Source: Bryobacterales bacterium (GTDB lineage Bacteria; Acidobacteriota; Terriglobia; Bryobacterales; Bryobacteraceae). Taken from it: 63,185 nucleotides of DNA. The position numbers and the translations under genes are program-made. Each line of letters opens with the position of its first letter. Within the stretch, counting starts at the first letter, position 1. The stretch spans positions 1 through 63,185 of the forward strand of contig DAIDHC010000084.1 in NCBI GenBank assembly GCA_027452065.1, given 5' to 3'. Under the pieces are notes generated by a model, which ran no database searches, had not been told where the DNA came from, and worked only from the letters and a program-made list of their open reading frames with translations. Shown here piece by piece: positions 58,540 through 63,185 of the stretch.

Positions 58540-59199
58540 ATGAGCGCATTTTTCGAGGCGGTGCGTGCCGGCGACCTGGCGGCCGTGCAACAAATGGTTG
58601 CCGACGATCCGTCGCTTTTGCGCGCCCGCGATGAGCGCGGCCTGGACGCCTTCACCGCCGCGCGCTACGCACGAAATGAAGGCATGGCGGAGTATCTGTT
58701 GTCCGCCGGCGCCGAGTTGAACGTCTTTTCCGCGGCGATGGCGGGGCGCGCCGGGCGGATTCGAGAGATCCTCGCCGGTGAGCCGGCGCTGGTGTCCGGC
58801 TACAGTCATGACGGTTGGACGGCGCTCCACCTGGCGGCCTTTTTCGGCAAGCGCGAACCAGCCGAGGTCTTGATCCAAGCGGGGGCCGACGTCAACGCGC
58901 GCTCGCTCAATCCCATGCGAAACACGCCCCTGCACGCCGCCGCCGCCGGGCGCAGCACGGAACTGGTGAGGCTGCTGGCCGAGCACGGAGCCGATGTCAA
59001 TGCGTGCCAGGAGGGCGGCTGGACGCCACTGCACGCCGCGGCGCAGAACGGCGACCGCGACCTCGTTCAGCTCCTGATCGCTCTCGGGGCCGACGTCAAG
59101 CTGCGCGCCGCAAATCAACAGAACGCCCTCGACCTCGCGCTGACCGGCGGTCACCAGAACGTGGTGGAACTGCTCGAGGAGAATGGAGCGGCGCGTTAG
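58540..59199 (+). CDS. Ankyrin-repeat protein
   Basis: 219 aa made almost wholly of about six ankyrin repeats (DGWTALHLAAFFGKREPAEVLIQAGADVNA; NTPLHAAAAGRSTELVRLLAEHGADVNA; GGWTPLHAAAQNGDRDLVQLLIALGADV). No signal peptide, so cytoplasmic. GAGGAG upstream fixes the ATG at 58540. It overlaps the start of pheS by 17 nt, implying translational coupling to phenylalanyl-tRNA synthetase. Protein-binding role is inferred from the repeats; partner unknown. Confidence 0.9.
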   Translation: MSAFFEAVRAGDLAAVQQMVADDPSLLRARDERGLDAFTAARYARNEGMAEYLLSAGAELNVFSAAMAGRAGRIREILAGEPALVSGYSHDGWTALHLAAFFGKREPAEVLIQAGADVNARSLNPMRNTPLHAAAAGRSTELVRLLAEHGADVNACQEGGWTPLHAAAQNGDRDLVQLLIALGADVKLRAANQQNALDLALTGGHQNVVELLEENGAAR

Positions 59200-60226
59200 C
59201 ACCGTGATATCGGACAACATTTCCCGCCTCCGGACCGAGGCCCTGGAGCGGATCGCGGCGGCGCCGTCGATGGAGGCCGTGGATGCGGTCCGCGTCGAGG
59301 CGCTGGGACGCAAAGGGGCTCTGGCTCAGTTCAGCAAGGATTTCGGCAAGCTGACTCCGGAAGAGCGCGCCGAGGCGGGCAAGGCCCTCAATGCCGCCAA
59401 GCAGGAGATCGAAGAGGCCATCGAGCGTCGCCGGCTCGGATTTGAATCCGTGGCTCTGGCGGCCAGGCTCGAAGCCGAGTGGGTCGACCTCACGCTGCCG
59501 GCGCCGGGCACTCGCCCGGGCAGCCTCCATCCGGTCACCCAGATTCAGCAGGAGATCGAAGACCTTTTTCTTTCGCTCGGCTTCACGGTGCTTGACGGCC
59601 CCGAGGTCGAGACCGAGTATCACAACTTCGACGCGCTCAACATTCCTCCCGATCACCCGGCGCGCGACATGCAGGATACCTTCTGGCTCGACGGCGGCCT
59701 TTTGCTGCGTACCCACACCTCTCCGGTCCAGGTGCGCGGCATGGAGCAGTTCCGCCCGCCATTGCGAATGATCGCGCCAGGGCGCGTTTTCCGGAACGAA
59801 GAGGTGGACGCCTCCCACGAACATACGTTCTACCAGCTCGAAGGCATGATGATCGACCGCGACGTCTCGGTCGCCCACCTGCTCTATTTCATGAAGATTC
59901 TGCTCACCTCCGTTTTCCGCCGCGAGGTGACGGTGCGTCTGCGCCCGGGATATTTTCCGTTCGTCGAGCCCGGATTCGAGCTGGACATCCACTGCCTGAT
60001 CTGCGGCGGCGCCGGCTGTCCGGTGTGCAAGCAGAGCGGCTGGGTGGAGCTGCTGCCGTGCGGGCTGGTGCACCCGAACGTCCTCCGCCTGAGCGGCATC
60101 GATCCGGAGCAGTGGGGCGGCTTCGCCTTCGGGTTGGGCCTCACCCGCCTGGCAATGATGCGCTATGGCATCGACGACATCCGCCTTCTGCAGAGCGGCG
60201 ACCTGCGGTTCCTGAAACAATTCTGA
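59183..60226 (+). CDS. pheS: Phenylalanyl-tRNA synthetase alpha subunit
   Basis: 347 aa. N-terminal coiled coil (about 1-90), then the class II catalytic core: HPVTQIQQEIEDLFLSLGF, motif 2 with FRNEEVDASHEHTFYQLEG, and motif 3 GFAFGLGLTRLAMMRYGIDDIR. A four-cysteine CLICGGAGCPVC insert may bind zinc. The ATG at 59183 has GAGGAG upstream and lies within the end of the ankyrin gene. The alternative GTG at 59204 lacks this signal. Works as alpha2beta2 with PheT encoded 16 nt downstream. Confidence 0.97.
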   Translation: MERRVSTVISDNISRLRTEALERIAAAPSMEAVDAVRVEALGRKGALAQFSKDFGKLTPEERAEAGKALNAAKQEIEEAIERRRLGFESVALAARLEAEWVDLTLPAPGTRPGSLHPVTQIQQEIEDLFLSLGFTVLDGPEVETEYHNFDALNIPPDHPARDMQDTFWLDGGLLLRTHTSPVQVRGMEQFRPPLRMIAPGRVFRNEEVDASHEHTFYQLEGMMIDRDVSVAHLLYFMKILLTSVFRREVTVRLRPGYFPFVEPGFELDIHCLICGGAGCPVCKQSGWVELLPCGLVHPNVLRLSGIDPEQWGGFAFGLGLTRLAMMRYGIDDIRLLQSGDLRFLKQF

Positions 60227-60242
60227 GGACAGCCGAGAAGCG

Positions 60243-62555
60243 ATGAAGTTTTCCTATAACTGGATTCGTGAACTGGTGGACGGCCTCGATGCCGGGCCGC
60301 GGGAACTGGCGCGGCTGATCACCATGAAGACGGCCGAATGCGAAGGCGTTGAAGAGGCCGGCGCCCATCTCGACGCTGTCAGCGAGGCGCGCCTTCTGGA
60401 AGTCGAGCCGATCGCCAACAGCCACAATCGCAAAGTTCTCCTCGACACGGCCCGGTACGGCCGGCGCACCGTGGTTTGCGGCGCGACCAATGCCCGCCCG
60501 GGTCTGCGCTCGGTCTACGTACCCGCGGGCACCGGCCTCGGCGGCCGCAGGATCGGCACCGCCGTGATCGACGGAGTTGAAAGCGACGGCATGCTGGCCA
60601 GCGGAGCGGAGCTGGGTATCGACCGCGACCAAGCGGGCATCATCGAGCTCGACGGGCCCTTCGATCCGCGTCCGGACTTCCTCATCGACGTGGACAACAA
60701 GAGCCTGACTCACCGGCCGGATCTCTGGGGCCACCTTGGCATGGCTCGCGAGGTTGCGGCCATTTTTGGAAGGCCGCTGCGCGACCCGGCCGACATGTCG
60801 CTGCTCGAAGACGGCCCCTCGCCGGTGAGCGTCGATATCGCCGATCGTTCTTTGTGCCCGCGCTACAACGCGCTGGTGTTTGAAAACGTCACCGTCCGCC
60901 CCTCGCCTGTCTGGCTACGCTGGCGGCTCGAAGCGCTCGGCCTGAACCCGATCAACAACATCGTCGACGTCACCAATTACATCATGGCGGAGATGGCGCA
61001 GCCGATGCACGCCTTCGATGCGGATAAATTACAGGGCAACACCATCTTCGTGCGTCCCGCGCGCCCGGGCGAGCACGCGGCGGCGCTGAACGGAGAAAAT
61101 TACGCTCTCGGCGAGGCGAATCTGGTAATCGCCGATGCGGCTGGACCAATTGCCGTCGCCGGAGTGATCGGAGGCAGCGCCAGCGCCATTCAACCCGCCT
61201 CCCGCCGCATCGTCCTCGAGAGCGCAACGTTCCAGGCCGCCAGTGTGCGCCGGACCTCCTCGCAGCTCCGCCTCCGCACCGATGCCTCCATCCGGTTCGA
61301 AAAGTCGCAGGATCCAGCCAACACCGTGCGCGCTTTGGCTCGGGCGATCGATCTGCTGCACCAGGTGTCGCCGGGCATCCGGGTGGCAGGAGGCCCGGCC
61401 GGCGACCGCGCCGCGCCGCCCTCCCTGCCGCCCATCGAGCTCCCCCTCTCCTGGCTCGAGCAAAAACTCGGTAAGAGCCTCGGAAGCGGCCAGGTGCGCG
61501 ACATTTTGGAGGCGCTCGGCTTTCGGGTCTCCCCCGCCTCCGCCGGTGTTCTTGCGGTCACGGTACCCTCGTGGCGCGCAACGAAAGACATCACCGGCAA
61601 GCACGACCTCGTCGAGGAAATCGGCCGCATCGTGGGCTACGACGCGATCGAGCCCAAGGCCCCGGTCATCGCCGTGGCCCCGCCGCCTTCCCAGCCGCGG
61701 CGCGAGCTTCTGCGGAGCCTCCGCTCCATGGCCGCCGCCCAGGGCTTCACCGAGATTTACAACTACTCTTTCGTCAACGAAGAGATGATTGCCCGCTTCG
61801 GCTTCGATCCCTCTGCCCATCTGCGGGTTCTCAACCCCATCGCCGCCGGGCAGACCCTGCTGCGCACCAGCCTGCTTCCAGGACTTTTTAGAAACCTCGA
61901 ATTGAACAGCCGGAATTACTCCTCGTTTCGCATCTTTGAGATTGGCCGCGAGATCCATCCCCTCGCCCCCGGCGAACTTCCGGACGAGATTCCCCATCTG
62001 TCGGCGGCCGTCGTCTCACGCGACGACACCGCGGACGGCCTGTTCGAGCTCAAGCGCCTGGCCGAGTGCCTGGCGCCGGGCTGCACCATCGAGCCGGCCG
62101 AGGCCCGGAGCTTCGAGCATCCGCGCCGCGCGGCCTTCGTGATCAGCCGCGGAGAAGCTATCGGACGCCTCTTTGAACTCCATCCATCGCTCGGGCTCGA
62201 CGGCCGCGCGGCAATGCTCGACGTGGATCTTTCGCGCTGGCCGGAGGCGACCGCCCGCAACGTCAAATACCAGCCCTTGCGCCGCTATCCCACCAGCGCC
62301 TTCGACCTCTCCGTCATCGTTGGATCGCGTACGCCGTCGATGACCATCCAGAATCTTCTGGCCTCTTTCACCGGTCCCCATCTCGTACAGATCGAATACT
62401 TGCGCCAGTTCGTGGTCGCCGAGGGCTCCCTGAGCCTGTCATTCCGTATCACCGTCGGCGCCCCCGACCGCACTCTGCAGTCTGAGGAAATACCCGCGAT
62501 CCGTTCCCGCGTCATCGAGGGAATGCGCGGCCTGGGCTACGAGCTGCGCGTCTGA
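60243..62555 (+). CDS. pheT: Phenylalanyl-tRNA synthetase beta subunit, without the usual large N-terminal OB domain truncation
   Basis: 770 aa, close to the usual bacterial length. It begins MKFSYNWIRELVDG. The EMAP/tRNA-binding-like region (about 40-150), B5 domain (PIELPLSWLEQKLGK, about 395-470), core domains (RTSLLPGLFRNLELNSRNY, FRIFEIGRE) and the C-terminal anticodon-binding FDX-ACB domain (about 675-770, RYPTSAFDLSVIV) are in order. The editing B3/B4 segment is present (RPDLWGHLGMAREVAAIFG). Nothing is missing or frameshifted. Confidence 0.97.
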   Translation: MKFSYNWIRELVDGLDAGPRELARLITMKTAECEGVEEAGAHLDAVSEARLLEVEPIANSHNRKVLLDTARYGRRTVVCGATNARPGLRSVYVPAGTGLGGRRIGTAVIDGVESDGMLASGAELGIDRDQAGIIELDGPFDPRPDFLIDVDNKSLTHRPDLWGHLGMAREVAAIFGRPLRDPADMSLLEDGPSPVSVDIADRSLCPRYNALVFENVTVRPSPVWLRWRLEALGLNPINNIVDVTNYIMAEMAQPMHAFDADKLQGNTIFVRPARPGEHAAALNGENYALGEANLVIADAAGPIAVAGVIGGSASAIQPASRRIVLESATFQAASVRRTSSQLRLRTDASIRFEKSQDPANTVRALARAIDLLHQVSPGIRVAGGPAGDRAAPPSLPPIELPLSWLEQKLGKSLGSGQVRDILEALGFRVSPASAGVLAVTVPSWRATKDITGKHDLVEEIGRIVGYDAIEPKAPVIAVAPPPSQPRRELLRSLRSMAAAQGFTEIYNYSFVNEEMIARFGFDPSAHLRVLNPIAAGQTLLRTSLLPGLFRNLELNSRNYSSFRIFEIGREIHPLAPGELPDEIPHLSAAVVSRDDTADGLFELKRLAECLAPGCTIEPAEARSFEHPRRAAFVISRGEAIGRLFELHPSLGLDGRAAMLDVDLSRWPEATARNVKYQPLRRYPTSAFDLSVIVGSRTPSMTIQNLLASFTGPHLVQIEYLRQFVVAEGSLSLSFRITVGAPDRTLQSEEIPAIRSRVIEGMRGLGYELRV

Positions 62556-62613
62556 AGACCGGAGCCGCCGCAATTTTTGGACCTTCTTGTTCGTCAAAAG
62601 AATCCAACCCGTT

Positions 62614-62898
62614 ATGGCAAGAGCAATCTGGGAGGGAACTACGCTGGCGGAAAGCGATCGCTGTGTCGTTGTGGAAGGGAACTGCTACTTCCCGCCGGAC
62701 AGCGTCCGCTCCGATTTTCTTCAACCAAGCGACCTGCAAACGGTCTGCCCGTGGAAGGGCAAGGCGAGCTACTACAACGTGAAAGTCGGCGGCAAGACCA
62801 ATGCGAATGCCGCCTGGTTTTATCCGCAGCCGCACGCCGCCGCGCGCGAAATCACAGGGCACGTCGCGTTCTGGAAGGGTGTGACGGTGGAGCGCTGA
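62614..62898 (+). CDS. DUF427 family protein
   Basis: 94 aa from the ATG at 62614. Diagnostic DUF427 words: ESDRCVVVEGNCYFP, TVCPWKGKASYYNV, NAAWFYPQPHAAA and VAFWKGVTVE. A small single-domain beta-fold (Mss4-like/PUA-like topology reported for the family). Biochemical function unknown. No Shine-Dalgarno; an upstream TTG at 62587 would add nine residues outside the conserved family region. Convergent with the RND pump gene. Confidence 0.88.
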   Translation: MARAIWEGTTLAESDRCVVVEGNCYFPPDSVRSDFLQPSDLQTVCPWKGKASYYNVKVGGKTNANAAWFYPQPHAAAREITGHVAFWKGVTVER

Positions 62899-62953
62899 GC
62901 TCTCATCGCCCTCACCCGCATCACGGCAGATATCCCTTCGGACAGGACCGGCC

Positions 62954-63185
62954 TTAGTGGACCGGTTCCAACTCGACCGACACCACGCCTGTCTTACGCC
63001 GCCGCAGCCGCACTTGCAGGTTGGCCAGATAGAGGTAGAACACTGGCGTCAGATAGAGCGTCACAAGCTGGGAGAACAGCAGTCCGCCCACTACCACCAG
63101 CCCCAGCGGCTGGCGAGCCTCGCCGCCCGCTCCCCAGCCCAACGCGATCGGCACCGCGCCCAGCAGCGCCGCCATGGTGGTCATC
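62954..63185 (-). CDS. RND efflux pump, AcrB/MdtB-C-like, C-terminal end only
   Basis: The last 76 codons of a resistance-nodulation-division inner-membrane transporter, running off the right edge. MTTMAALLGAVPIALGWGAGGEARQPLG is the conserved loop and TM11 region of hydrophobe/amphiphile efflux pumps. GGLLFSQLVTLYLTPVFYLYL is TM12, followed by a basic cytoplasmic tail. The phrase SQLVTLYLTPVFY is closest to the MdtB/MdtC type as I remember it. Substrate cannot be told from this fragment. Confidence 0.9.
   Translation of the reverse strand, partial: MTTMAALLGAVPIALGWGAGGEARQPLGLVVVGGLLFSQLVTLYLTPVFYLYLANLQVRLRRRKTGVVSVELEPVH

Overview
The window is GC-rich bacterial chromosome that looks like Acidobacteriota, most likely the Bryobacter/Solibacter group. 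The reasons are a duplicated-type MacB/FtsX permease (ADOP family) at the left edge, two secreted beta-propeller proteins carrying the short all-beta domain that is abundant in Solibacter (TIGR03437-like), a two-haem PRC-type cytochrome c, and many exported proteins of unknown function. The assignment rests on protein style alone. No rRNA, tRNA, CRISPR array, transposase or phage gene was seen.

Layout. 1-2529: ADOP permease, cut by the edge. 3.1-6.2 kb: acetyl-CoA synthetase and a REC-GGDEF diguanylate cyclase. 6.2-8.6 kb: a lytic transglycosylase and an N-acetylmuramoyl-alanine amidase transcribed leftward as a pair. 8.6-9.3 kb: non-coding GC-rich tandem-repeat island. 9.4-16.1 kb: MobA-like protein overlapping an Mla-type ATPase, an exported methyltransferase, a secreted two-repeat protein, a ComEA-like HhH protein followed by short tandem repeats, an exported MetX-like hydrolase, an acid phosphatase-like enzyme and a DsbA-like thioredoxin. 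16.4-25.1 kb: penicillin-binding transpeptidase domain and a SpoIID-metalloprotease fusion facing a DUF1175 / alpha-2-macroglobulin / membrane-protein operon. 25.4-30.4 kb: phenylalanine hydroxylase divergent from homogentisate dioxygenase, an acyl-CoA synthetase and a phosphotriesterase-like lactonase, with a perfect 18-bp palindrome between them. 30.3-36.5 kb: DUF885 peptidase, tyrS, folP, an aminotransferase and an S1/P1 nuclease. 36.5-44.1 kb: two unknown exported proteins, an M28 peptidase, cytochrome c, a YyaL-type thioredoxin protein and tpx. 44.1-55.0 kb, leftward: YVTN-type propeller, MetE-like enzyme, aldo/keto reductase, membrane spermidine-synthase-like protein, small phosphoesterase, alpha/beta hydrolase and NHL propeller. 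55.1-63.2 kb: matrixin protease, purA, an unknown protein, ankyrin protein, pheS, pheT, DUF427 protein, and the C-terminus of an RND pump cut by the right edge.

How the genes work together. The most coherent themes are envelope and peptidoglycan biology (SLT + amidase; PBP + SpoIID + macroglobulin + DUF1175), aromatic amino-acid catabolism (Phe to Tyr to homogentisate ring opening, with an acyl-CoA synthetase and a lactonase in the same operon), and a large secreted hydrolase load (M28, DUF885, S1/P1 nuclease, matrixin, phosphatases) consistent with a scavenging soil bacterium. The lead candidate for an under-described system is the macroglobulin locus at 16.4-25.1 kb. A recurring feature is a -10-like hexamer only 5-9 nt ahead of start codons that lack a Shine-Dalgarno sequence, which suggests frequent leaderless transcripts.
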